Assembly (NCBI GenBank): GCA_946803715.1
Contig: CAMPET010000022.1
Location: forward strand, 274,511-338,510
Length of the DNA stretch: 64,000 bases
Origin: Beroe ovata
Lineage: Eukaryota > Ctenophora > Nuda > Beroida > Beroidae
Direction of reading: 5' to 3'
Positions 37,001 to 46,856 of the stretch are shown here, one piece after another (the first letter of the stretch is position 1; each line of letters opens with the position of its first letter). A program made the position numbers and the translations under genes. Under the pieces are notes generated by a model, which saw only the letters and a program-made list of their open reading frames with translations, was not told the DNA's origin and ran no database searches.

Positions 37001-39744
37001 AGCTAGGAATGCAACTGAGCACCATCTTTCATTAGTCACGTGACATAGATCACGATTACCAATCATTGAGCTGATATGTAACGCATTCTTTAAATACTCT
37101 CTCCTTGCCTCAAACTATAATCATATCAGGTCAGCCGGGCAAGCACCAAGAATACGTGATTGGGGGAAGTTTTTCCGAGAGAGAATTTCAGGGTGAAGAT
37201 GCCGAGGTAAAAGTGCAAATCATCGTCTCGGGTTATTGGGGTATTTAGCAGGGTTATTATATGAACTACCTTGTCTTCGTTGTTTATAGGAAGGTATTGT
37301 GATAATTTGGCCACTGATCGGTGATTTATGGGGAAGCGAACATCATGAATTATCGATTATGTTATGACCAGTGAAATTATTTTAATATCGCAGGAATTAA
37401 ATAATTGTTTTGTGTGCACTGGTTCATTGGGCACCGGTTCATTCGGCACCGGTTCACTAGTCACTGGTTCATTGGGCATCGGTTCATTAGTCACTGGTTA
37501 CAGGTATCCACTAAATGGGATGGAGATAGAATCAGGGAAACGCACAAAACAAAAACCTTTACTTACACTCTGATAAGAGAGTTACTAGACGAAGACACTA
37601 TGATAATAGTAAGTGATACATTTAAGGTTCTAAGATTGGTTTTGAGCGATTTGATTGTTTGATTCCGATTCCATCGTTTGATTTAGTCAGGGTAATTACA
37701 TTGCCTCAGCTGTGATAACTAACTAATTGAACAGATGAACAAGAATTTATATAGTTTTAAAATAGTCTTTTTTCAGCATCTTGAGTCACCGAAAAAGACA
37801 GTTGCAAAGAGAATATACAAACGAATTTGAGAAGAAAATGGGACAATACCCACGAAGCCTACAAAGACTACTTGTGCGAACTTGAATGTTTTGATTTGAC
37901 ATGTTTTTAATGCGATCCGTTTGACATATTGAATGCGATGCTTTCAATACAACATAATGAGATACATAACAATGAGATGCATGATTGCCATTTCCAAAAT
38001 ATCATACCTCGGTGACATTCGATGAGAAACTCAGTTTGCAACTTTCAATTTCTTCCTCACTTTTCCATTTATCAGGAACTGGAGTGATTAAAAGTTAGCC
38101 TAAAATCGGTAATCCATTCGATTCTCTACCTCGGCATTCCACCCTTACACCCATCCTCAATACCCCCCCCCCTATCCCTCAACAACAATCTACCCGCCTA
38201 TCTGACCCACCTGGAAATAGATCAGAGTGTAAGTGGACAATGTCCCGCACACTGCGGATAGCTTGGTCGTAGTCCGTGACGTAGTAATCAGTACTTCCCG
38301 ATTCTCTACAGTGGAGATCTGCTCCACCCAGCTCTTCTGTCGACACTGTCTCCCCGGTGGCAGCCTGGAAAATCAAATGTCGAGTTGTTATGAGGGGTGT
38401 TCAGATATAGCAGGTTGTTGTGAGGGGTGTAGCGGCGTTCGGATATGTCGAACTGTTTTGGAAAGTAGTGACGCTCCAATAATATGGTCAATAAACTGAG
38501 ATCTATATGGCTACTAGGTGCTGGCTGATAGAGAATAGCCTACACAGCCAGGTGATATCAGTGAAGAGTAGGGTAACATAATCCCCCCTGTCAAATACTA
38601 CTTTAACCATCACCTTGACAAGTGGAGGTCCGGCAAGGTAGAGACTCCCGATCTCCTTCATGATGACACAGTGGTTCGGCATGACTGCCGTGTACGCTGC
38701 TCCTGCTGTACACGATCCACACACAAGTGATACCTGCACGTGTGTACATGGTACTATATTACGTGATATGTATCATATCAAGAATCGAGATGTGTAGAAG
38801 ATGATGAAGTGATGAACTGGGCTGTTGTGCACAGGTTACCTGAGGCAGTCCTTTAGCAGCCATCACAGCTTGACGGTAGAACGCTGACCCTCCTTCAATA
38901 AAGATGCTGGCCTGCGTAGCAATATGAGGGAGTCAAGATCTGGATAAGAAAGTTACAGCAACAATAGTATTCATTACAGCGACCATTCCCTATTATCAAT
39001 AAGTTCATTTTAAAGTATTGATTATTGTCCAGAGAGAGTCTACATGTTATTGCGAATCACATAATTATAAAGGTTGCTAAACCTGTTCTGGTAGGTAAGC
39101 TCCGCCACTATCGACAATGTAGAGACACGGCAAGTTGAACTTATCAGCGATATCCTGCATTCTGAACTGTTTCTTCATTGTTATGGGGTATATGGTCCCT
39201 CCTGAGGGTTGCGCTTTGAGAACAATTCTTATTCTAGAAAGTAATCCTCCCCTTCCTATAGTTGAGAAATCTCATGCACAACTAATTAATGATGATCGCA
39301 TACCCTTGACTGTAGCATCGTTTGCCATGATCATGGTCAGCACTCCCCCCACTGAACCCACTCCTCCAATACTCCCAGCACAGGGTACGTCCCCATATCT
39401 CAACCCCAGGCCTGCTTGACGACCCCATTCGAGGAACGGCGACCCAGGATCAAGAATTCGGTTTATCTTCTCCCTCACTGGTAACTTCTTGTTCTTGAGT
39501 ACGTGGCGTTGTGTTGCTTTCTCCCCACCTCCAGCTTTACACGTGTCCCATCTGTGACAAATTTATCGTGTCAACATCCCTACGTTAACAATTGAAAAAT
39601 AGGTCATCGATTATCAATTTTCAATAAATACCTTGATTGCCATGTCTGGACAAGAGACTCGTCTGCAGTAGTATTGAATCTGAGGCAGTTAATCGTTTTC
39701 GGTGAGTACCCCCTTGTGCAGAGTTTCCGATACATCCTAAACAT
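31083..39744 (-). CDS. MCCC2-like carboxyltransferase with divergent C-terminal domain (9 exons)
   Basis: Related to the beta subunit of mitochondrial 3-methylcrotonyl-CoA carboxylase (leucine breakdown). Exons in order: 39744-39632, 39551-39304, 39201-39083, 38911-38840, 38733-38614, 38364-38211, 32279-32050, 31821-31669 and 31334-31083; phases agree throughout, giving 486 residues against about 563 in human. The N-terminus is Arg-rich and presequence-like (MFRMYRKLCTRGYSPKT). Exons 1-6 are canonical: RILDPGSPFLEW, MIMANDATVKGGTIYPITMK, YIVDSGGAYLPEQ, VCGSCTAGAAYTAVMP, LAGPPLVKAATGETVSTEEL, GGADLHCRESG. Exons 7-9 still align (ISDGGSVLGFKTLFG, NIPLVFIQG, LCYHWPSAVISL, DDVILPSETR) but the glycine-rich second-domain motifs are replaced (ITGNTVGHAYLAM where IIGGSYGAGNYGM is expected), about 16 residues near the biotin-side loop and 30 nearer the end are missing. 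It may be a pseudoenzyme, a decaying copy, or two mis-joined genes. Intron 6 (5.9 kb) contains two other genes. Confidence 0.8.
31531..31624. repeat. 46-bp tandem duplication in MCCC2-like intron 8
   Basis: Two near-identical copies beginning ATATGCAGAATTTTTGAATT, differing at one or two bases. Confidence 0.85.
32995..34089 (-). CDS. Class A (rhodopsin-like) G-protein-coupled receptor, intronless
   Basis: One 364-codon exon starting at a real ATG (34087-34089). Seven hydrophobic segments can be read. The first includes GTLSLLCFLVGTTANFLSIF (with the helix 1 Asn), helix 2 LFSLINGTDLLICILALPV (helix 2 Asp), then extracellular and intracellular loops. The end of helix 3 reads LSIARTHSL, so the DRY motif is ART. 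Helix 6 is near IGGACFLLNIPFLLLIL and helix 7 ends with SVINPFIYIARIKRL, a good NPxxY. The third intracellular loop is long and Arg/His-rich. The Cys pair of helix 3 and the second extracellular loop may be LLCDGW and LSCVW. Ligand and subfamily are not recognisable. It lies wholly inside intron 6 of the MCCC2-like gene on the same strand. Intronless receptors are common among lineage-specific invertebrate families. Confidence 0.9.
   Translation of the reverse strand: MFPPEISESQMMAVGTLSLLCFLVGTTANFLSIFYFLFRNKTKCTISRSLFSLINGTDLLICILALPVSISALSHGRPQIFSVPLLCDGWVFLWYTLCRYSLFLIAVLSIARTHSLVKPLSPPEKHWVLLPAVLYLLLLLLQETFPYWFGNAAHYDSNFLSCVWFIAESVPINSIEHTLLHLMFVVVETGCPIVVIMASSIYSCIYLHARQRKRSVILQSFQHRHSVFRNVARSTLPHPVTHPVTHHKTIPGRQSSVMFGLRPEQSAELRSRSASVTIVMIGGACFLLNIPFLLLILVSQVEHLTDCEMVCLSETISREHIYLLMFLVHTGTMEINSVINPFIYIARIKRLRSFISGMVLKCKI
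34098..34320. mobile_element. Hairpin MITE (34175-34307) plus GT repeat between 13-bp direct repeats
   Basis: TAACTTTGATGATAAA at 34175 is mirrored at 34307; the arms also share CGAGTAGTGTTGTAACGAAC and nearly close to a 133-bp hairpin. Identical TCTAGAGAGATTT copies lie at 34098-34110 and 34308-34320, bracketing a GT microsatellite (single N at 34137) and the hairpin. It sits immediately 5' of the GPCR start codon and may form part of that gene's leader or promoter. Confidence 0.7.
35756..37830 (+). CDS. Fatty-acid-binding protein (intracellular lipid-binding protein family), 5 exons
   Basis: Exons 35756-35825, 35911-36009, 37130-37206, 37504-37608 and 37777-37830 all have GT-AG borders and matching phases (1, 1, 0, 0) and give 134 residues, the normal FABP length. 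The start MVNFTAKWKLEKSENLEDFL is the family N-terminal signature; VGVLKRKAAKLV is the helix 2 region; QDGDKMSVKV and KHQEYVIGGSFSE are successive strands; WDGDRIRE and FTYTLIRELLDEDTM correspond to the later strands; the end AKRIYKRI supplies the Arg-x-Tyr pair that holds the ligand carboxylate. The protein should be a cytosolic ten-stranded barrel carrying fatty acids or other lipids. Exons are too short to appear as large open frames. The gene lies antisense inside MCCC2-like intron 6. It has four introns where vertebrate FABP genes have three; the extra one precedes HLESPKK. Confidence 0.88.
36160..36290. repeat. GT-rich microsatellite in FABP intron 2
   Basis: Interrupted TGTGTCTGT-type repeat. 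The Cys/Val-rich open frames over it are artefacts. Confidence 0.8.
37425..37503. repeat. 15-bp tandem repeat next to an FABP splice acceptor
   Basis: Five degenerate copies of CACCGGTTCATTGGG / CACTGGTTCATTAGT. The last copy runs into the acceptor of FABP exon 4 (TTACAG at 37498-37503). Confidence 0.8.
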
Positions 39745-40344
39745 GAAGTTATGAATTTAGTCGAATTCCAGAGTTAAGTGATTTCAGTTCCCGGTAATGG
39801 TGGCTCCTCCAAGTTTCGACAATTAATTAAATATTGGATCAAATATTGGATCAAAATTTAAATGAGCTGAATATTGAATGAAAAGGGCCGAGTGAAGAAT
39901 AAAATCCAAAATACGAAAACATAATATACGCGCGTGATGCGCGCGCAACTGGTTTGATTGAGGTCAGAGCGCGACAAATTCAGTTTATAAAAACTCGCGC
40001 AATCCAGATAAGTATCGAAACGGTAGTATTTGTACCGGAGACTAGAATTGGCAACGAAATTGTCACGCTGGCGTAGAACTGGAATGAACCATTTCACGTT
40101 TATATGGGTGAGAACTTAGATTAGGAAATCTTTACCGGCTATCAATCTTAAGAAATGTTCTCAAATTAATTATCAAATTAAAGACAATCTTCATACAATA
40201 TTCTGACTTAATATCCAAATATATGTAATGCATTATATGTAATGCATTACCCTACCATTCTGAGTAGTTTTTGTTGTTCGTTATGATCAGTGTCAATTTG
40301 CTATACACCTGAAGAACATTAACTGTCTATCGTTCTCGGTTATT

Positions 40345-41043
40345 TCAAAAGACAAAACTCACGACTAGAATGATAGCAAGAAGTATGATAAATGGCAGGT
40401 ATGTCCTGATAAACCCACCAAACCTGAAATAGAGAGATCAAAATCAAGTGTACAAAATGACAAGTTTGTCTTTACACTATAGAACAGTTATTGCATCAGG
40501 ATTCACTTACCCTGTGAATACAGAATGAGGTATAAGATAGAGTGCTATGTCCACCATATTCCAATTAGTTTTCCCATTATATGCCATCAGATTCAATGCC
40601 ATAGCAACGTGAGAGTGGCAATTGTCACAGAACAAGTTGTGCTAGGGAAAAGGTTGAGAAAACTTCAATATTAAGAACTGAGAAGATCATTTCTGAAATT
40701 TGCTCTGAATGTTTTCCTCCCTTACCATTCTCCCCCTGTAAATCTCTGACGCCTCCAGTACAGCCCTATCCCACTCCACATCTCTGACTCTACTCAAATC
40801 CAGCTGCCAGTATTTAGTCGGATTACCGAACGCCATGTTATCCACAGAGACAGTGTATGGACCGGCAAAGTCGTGAATAACCCCGTCAACATCACAGATG
40901 CCAGTATGTCCGATGAGAGGGAATAACCATGACAGGAGGGGAAGTGGTGTCCACACTACACAGTGGGGGTAGCGGTGTCTGGTGGTGTCAACGGGACGGG
41001 GTAGGAGTTGAGAATCGGTCATGACGCGTGTGTAACGGGTCAT
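40345..41043 (-). CDS. TMEM222: TMEM222 (RTE1/DUF778 family) membrane protein
   Basis: Three exons, 41043-40726, 40641-40511 and 40423-40345, in phase, giving 175 residues (human about 208, with a longer N-terminus). Family signatures are RYPHCVVWTPLPLLSWLFPL, GHTGICDVDGVIHDFAGPY, VSVDNMAFGNPTKYW, then HNLFCDNCHSHVAMALNLM and NWNMVDIA, and a final hydrophobic helix (TYLPFIILLAIILVVSFVF) at the C-terminus. The His/Cys cluster CDNCHSH is the most conserved feature of this family, whose plant relative RTE1 acts at the Golgi and ER on ethylene receptors; the animal role is poorly defined. There are two candidate starts, MTRYTRV and MTDSQLL seven codons later. It lies 600 bases upstream of the MCCC2-like gene on the same strand. 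Confidence 0.95.
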
Positions 41044-41579
41044 TCAATACCGTGTCATTTGAGGCTGGTGAAATAGCTCTGTATTATTATAGTTGTTCAG
41101 TACTTCATTATATAGTGAAATGGCACTATGAAGTGCGGGAATCTACTCAAATATCAGAAAAGAAAGCAGTGATAAAGGTCTTTAGAATTTAATCAATCTC
41201 TGGGGCAAGAAAACTAATCAGCGTTAAAAACAAATTCATACACAAAATGACAGCCAACATGCGATAGTGCATCATGTGCTTTTTATACGAGACTTGAGGG
41301 CCACAAGTATACTGAAATTACAAAGCAAACAAACGTAGTTTTCAATCCTCCGCAAAATTAACATCTCAATTTCAATTCGTGGGAAATGTCGTGGTATGTC
41401 TTTTCAGGCTAATTCGCTTTTCATATCTACTACCTACTGACACAATTTATGAATACTTAATATTAACAAAACACTGAAAAACTTTGATGGATGACGACAT
41501 AAATTACATCACTTTTGATATTTTGTATCATGATGAATCAGTCATCAGGTTCCGAAGTAATCACTCAACTGCTCACTTC

Positions 41580-44500
41580 TCACTTCCTGGAGCCGGGGTC
41601 AGTTCCCATGTACTTGCATATGATACCGAGCATAACTTCGTCAGCGCCACCTCCTATACTGATAAGTCGGGAGTCTCGGTATATACGGGAAATAGCCACA
41701 TCATCAGTGTAGCCCATACCTGAGATTGCAGTGAATTGAGTCGTTTTACTACCCTTCAGTTGTTTTACTCACCTTTGCTAACATCAATAATCTGCATATT
41801 ACTGGGAAACGTTATGCCGAGATATAATATTGGACGAAGCGAGTATTCAGGAAGAGTATTCAGAAGTATTGGCTGAAATATTGGTTCCAATCATTCAATT
41901 GTTTTCACATGATATGGATTATGGAGGATTGTGCACCCTGGAACACCACTCAATCCAATATTACCTCCCCAGAACTGTAAACATGAGTCCGTGACCTCCC
42001 GAACAAGTCGACCACTCTTCAGCTTGAGCATTGTCGCCTGAGGCGTAATGTCTTCTCCTGCCACGTGCTGATCAACACACTGCGAATAACAGTGGTTGCT
42101 AGAGTGAGTTTATTTTCAATTGATTGGAATTGCTGTGAACTGTCACCGGTCAAAAGAGACACCACAGCAACCTAGAATTTAAAAAAGAGGAGTGAACATT
42201 ACCCCACTCATACGACTGAAAACAACAGCATCCTTGAAAAAGAGGGGTTTCTATAGCTGAGGTTAACAAACCTGATGAAGCAGCGCTCTAACACACTCCA
42301 CTTCAGTCTGCAGCTCTGCCAGACGGAAATGAACATATTGATTATCCAGGATGCTCTTCCCGAATGCTTGTCGCTGTGAGCAATACTCAATAGTTTCCTG
42401 TATAACACGGTCCATGATTGGTAGTACTCCAGCTGCAGCGTATCTGAGAGGACGGAATTCATTTTTTACCTGCCCCAAGTTATCGAGTTCATGAATTGGG
42501 CAGTTGAGTCAGAATCGCATGAGTAAGGATGATAAATACTTCATCATTATCTTCGCGCTGTGACACTTATCATTGTCAACTTACATTCTCTCATTCTGAA
42601 ACTGATCCATTTGCTGTTGGAAACCTTTACCTTCCTGGCCAATCAAGTTATCAAGAGGAACTCGGACATTTTCCATGGTTATTTCAGCAGTGTCGGATGA
42701 GTGCATCCCCATCTTAGATATCTTCCTGTGAATAGCACATTTGTTACTGATATTGCACAACTGAATCTCTCAAATGCTGCAATCTTCAAAATGCTGCAAT
42801 TGCTATTATATGAATTGCTATTATACAGGGTATGCCAAAAAAAACGCAACAAAAGTAGATGTTCATTTCTCAGCTTCTGATCGATGTTTCTGGATGAAAC
42901 TTGGTGGTCTGATAGGTATTGGCCATACATTTTTCCCACAAAAATTTCAAGTTCCTAGCTCAAAAAATGGACGAGTTATCAGCAAAAAACCGACTTTTCA
43001 GTTTCTGTGCATTTCTAACGCTGCCTATAACTCCGGTCGTGTTTGGAGCTTGGTAGCAAAATTTGCAGCGAAGATAGACAACACTTACACCTCCGTGCTC
43101 AAAAAGTTTTAAGTTTCTACCCTAAAAAAAGACGGAGGAATTAGCGAAAAACTAGAGAACTGATTCAGTCAACTTCACTTATCGATAACACACGATCTGG
43201 GCCTGAAAAATGGATGCGGACTTCAACATAACACTGCTCAACTATTCGAGAAAAAATACTGAAAATTTCATCTAGTTATCTCAAAGAACATGGGAGATAT
43301 GAGCATTTTTGTAGAGCCCCCAAAATCAGAAGCACAACAAAGCAGTGTATCGCATAATGAAGTAACGGTATCAATGATTCAAACTATCGCATTTTCGAGG
43401 TAGAGTGGAATGTGGTGTACATATAGTGATACTTCACTACTCTATAGGGTGTGTGAAACACATTTTTGTGTAAATGTATACAATCTTTGTTTCCATCGGG
43501 TCATGAATGTGTACGTTTTGAATATTCATAACATTGGGTAAACACCATGTATTCTCGTATTTTTGGTTGTGATGGCTCCGTCATTTTTTGAGGTAGAGAC
43601 TTGAAATTTCTTGAGTGATTAGGAGTTAGTACAGTCTATCTTAGCTGCAAATTTCGTCGTTAAACTTTAAACACGACCGGAGTTATGGACGTTGAAAGAG
43701 CTGAAAATTCAGTTTTTTGCTGATAACTCGAACATTTTTTGAGCTACCAATTTGTTATTTTTGTGGGAAAAATGTATGGCTGATACCTATCAGACCTCAG
43801 AGTTTCATCCAGAAACTGTGATCAGAAGCTGAGTTATGAACGTCTACTTTTGTTGCGTTTATTTTGGCACACCCTGTATGAATGTTTCCTCTCATCATAA
43901 CAACCTGTGCACTTGAACTCCCTTAGTCTTCATCGGAACACAAATAAGGGACTTATTTCTGTGAGGATTGGGGTTATCATTGGTGTTAACCAGCATACAC
44001 ATCCAATCAGCTTGTGTTCCACTAGTGGTCCACATTTTGCCACCATTTATCACCCACTCCCCACCATCCACAACAGCTGAAGTGGGGTTGATCATTACTC
44101 TTGAAATTATCTCTTTGTACTAACATGATCATTTGCGAAAGCAACATGATAAAATTACCTTTACTTCTGATACTTGAAACATCAGAACCACTCCCTACTT
44201 CACTGACACCCAAACAAGCAACATAGTCTCCTAGAAACATTGATTGAGATTATGCCAGATTATTTTAGCCCCCTATTTTAACTGACTGATTAGAAGATAA
44301 GACCTGTGCCATAACAACTTGCCTGAAATGGATGGTCTTAGAAAGTTTTCTTTCACATGATCAGAGCCATATTTAGCTAATGCTGGAGTAGCCATATCAC
44401 ACTGAACACCAATAGCCATAGGAATTCCGCCAGAGTCTATAGCAGCATATGCTTCAGCAGCCACAATTTCAAAACTATAGTCCAGTCCAAGTCCACCATA

Positions 44501-44953
44501 TTCAGTTGGTTTTGATATCCCAAGATAACCATTGTCCCCTTGCAATGGAGAAAATGAGTGCACCAAATGAAAAGATCTCTATGGTTGCTGGATGCCAACT
44601 TTGATCATGGAAAACAATATCTCAGTCAACTTTTCAATCAAATTAAACCAAGATAATTAGAACCACATATCCTATTAGTTAATACTTTATGGGTGCCCTA
44701 TAGAATTGTCTCTCCTTAGCATGGAACATTTGATGATACTTCACTATTCTCACTTACCAAGTAATTTAAAGACTTCATGGGCTGGAAAGATCTTTTCTTT
44801 CTCCCACTTTGCACAGTGAGGATTGATTTCTTTTTGAATCAGCTTTAATAGGTTGTCCTTTAGTGATTCATGCTCAGCAGTCACTTGGTATGATCGGCTT
44901 TGTAGAAACAGATATTTTGAAAAGTTTAATGCCTGCCTTGTCTTTCTAAACAT
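41580..44953 (-). CDS. Acyl-CoA dehydrogenase, acdh-6-like, mitochondrial (8 exons)
   Basis: FAD-dependent acyl-CoA dehydrogenase for fatty or branched acyl-CoA oxidation. Exons: 44953-44758, 44538-44323, 44230-44159, 44097-43905, 42725-42585, 42443-42272, 42079-41965 and 41719-41580; phases agree, 414 residues. The start MFRKTRQALNFSKYLFLQSR is presequence-like; the upstream frame opens with TTG, not ATG. Motifs: ISKPTEYGGLGLDYS, ACLGVSEVGSGSDVSS, VINGGKMWTTSG, KMGMHSSDTAEI, RQAFGKSILDNQYVHFRLAE, LQFWGG, then SIGGGADEVMLGIICKYMG. The last block identifies the branch called probable acyl-CoA dehydrogenase 6. The medium-chain catalytic Glu is Gly here, as in isovaleryl- and long-chain enzymes, so the base is expected in the QNER helix. 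Intron 2 has a GC donor (CAG|GCAAGT, 44322-44321). Intron 4 carries a 1,051-bp inverted-repeat element. The exact substrate is unknown. Confidence 0.92.
42826..43876. mobile_element. Non-autonomous DNA transposon with about 330-bp terminal inverted repeats
   Basis: The ends read CAGGGTATGCCAAAAAAAAC (left) and, reversed, CAGGGTGTGCCAAAATAAAC (right), and stay alignable for roughly 330 bp inwards (shared stretches such as GATGAAACT, TTTCCCACAAAAAT, AACTCCGGTCGTGTTT). A TA lies outside each end (42824-42825, 43877-43878), as expected of a Tc1/mariner-type target duplication. There is no transposase frame. It sits in an intron of the acyl-CoA dehydrogenase, ending 28 bases from the exon that ends at 43905. 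Confidence 0.85.
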
Positions 44954-46061
44954 CTCCTTGACAAATATTGTATAATTGTAGAAATTGAGCAAATAGATAA
45001 AATCCTATTAATTGAAATACCATGCTCACGATCAGTTTTGTTGAGGGAGGGGTCTCAATTTACTGATCCAAGGAATGGCACGAGAGGGGAGTCGAAACTG
45101 TGAATCATCAGCGGTTTCCCCAGTCCCTACAGATGCAAGGCCCTCCCCTGTCAACTACAATGTGAATCTTAATATCAGCAGGTGGCAAGGGAGAACAGAG
45201 AAATAGGACCGAGAAATGGGACCTAGAAATAGGAAAGAAGAAGTAGGGATATCCAGCAATTTAGGGCCCTTACCAAAAAATATAATTCAATTGATCAATG
45301 ATCACTATTGAACATTGCATTGCCGACACTGAGTGGGACACATTTGATATATGATTGAATGGAACGGACTGCCAACCCACTTGGTGTGGTCATAACAATA
45401 TCAAATGTAAATTAGTCTGGCGATGCTAGACCGCTGATGCAAGCTGAAAATAAGAGCTCTTACTAAATCAATTGCCCTTATTTTATCACGTTTTTAAGTT
45501 TTTTCGGTTTTAAATAAAATAAAATAAAAATTTGGACATAACATCAACACTCTTTATCAAAGAACAATGTTGGTGATTCACTAAATATCGACTAGAGCTC
45601 CCATCCCTGACCCTTCTCATACAGGGTTGGCATCAGCGGTCTGGCATTGCCCAACAAAATTACTAAAAGTAAACCGGTATTGTACACATTGAATGCAAAT
45701 GGAAGGAAAAGTGGACGGAATGAATGACATGAAAGAGACGCGCACTTGACAGTGGAAACTGGTTACAATTGTGATCGTGAATTTAATTGGTCAATTGCGC
45801 GTCTTTTTCCTTACACTTACAGTCGAGAATTTTGTTCCTTGAATTGCAATTGCGGCGTTGTCGATCGATAATAGACTCTGGCGAGAATTTCGTTTCGCGC
45901 GCGCACGGCGCATGCTTATTCTCACTTCTAGTTCTCAGACTGAGACAGACTTGCTCAGACAGACGAAACAGGCCTTCGATGAAGACGCGCGCGCAAGATC
46001 AGACCAGAAGCAGTTAAGTTGACATGACAGATAACAATAACATCGGCAAACGCGCGAACGT
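44954..46061. other. Intergenic region
   Basis: No gene recognised. AGACCGCTGATGC at 45430 recurs inverted near 45632 (GCATCAGCGGTCT), so an imperfect 200-bp inverted repeat is possible. 45890-46000 is a GC island with GGCCTTCGATGAAGACGCGC, a motif shared with the hairpins near 55500-55680. Confidence 0.5.
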
Positions 46062-46205
46062 GATCTGAACGATATGATAATGATATTGATATATCCATGA
46101 TAGTGATACGGATACGGACAATCACAATTCAATGTTAATGTTAATGTTATTGTGATTGTCCGCGTCCGTATCATAATATACTATCATATCCGTATCGTTC
46201 AGATC
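46062..46205. mobile_element. Imperfect 144-bp hairpin, MITE-like
   Basis: GATCTGAACGATA at the left end is mirrored by TATCGTTCAGATC at the right, and ACGGACAATCACAAT / ATTGTGATTGTCCG close the inner stem around a short TTAATG loop. Non-coding. Confidence 0.7.
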
Positions 46206-46764
46206 TCGTTGCGGTTGATGTGATTCTCATCATGCAATGCAAATGTTGAATTAACATCAATGTAATCAAAGGAGTCACAATAATATTGAAATTTAACCGG
46301 CCCGGATTGATATGTGATAATATTGAAATTTAACAACTACAAGTACAAGGCCAAGGCAAGGATTAAGAAAACATAAACAAGTCAATCTCTCTCAGTATCA
46401 CTATTAGTATCACCAATACAATTTGCAATTGCACTTGCAGTTTGAATTTGATTTTGAGCGTCATTGGATAGTATAACTATACGAGCGCTGAAAGTAAAAA
46501 AACATTATTGTCACACTCACAATCACATATCATTATCAATATCGTTACATAATTTAAAGTTAAACATAATTTAATATTGGTATTGATAACTCAACATGAT
46601 ATTGATAACGAATTCCATTTGGCCATTTTGGATTCAATTTTCACTTCCATTTCCAATACTTCCAATAGTTCTAGAAGTAGAAGTACCACTCTTGAAACTA
46701 AAAACTTTATAAGGTCTTTTAAAACATTATGATTATCCATCTATGATTTTTTCATTTCCATCAT
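46206..46764. other. AT-rich intergenic DNA
   Basis: Simple AT-rich sequence with many ATATTGAAATTTAA and AATATTG-type words. No gene seen. Confidence 0.5.
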
Positions 46765-46821
46765 GATCACCAATCACCGTTGTCATCATCATCGTCATCA
46801 TCGTCATCATCATCGTCGTCG

Positions 46822-46856
<35 letters not shown>

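Noticed and set aside
42774-43112. 112-codon frame inside the TIR element
   Set aside because: It lies in the inverted repeat itself and has no DDE transposase motif.
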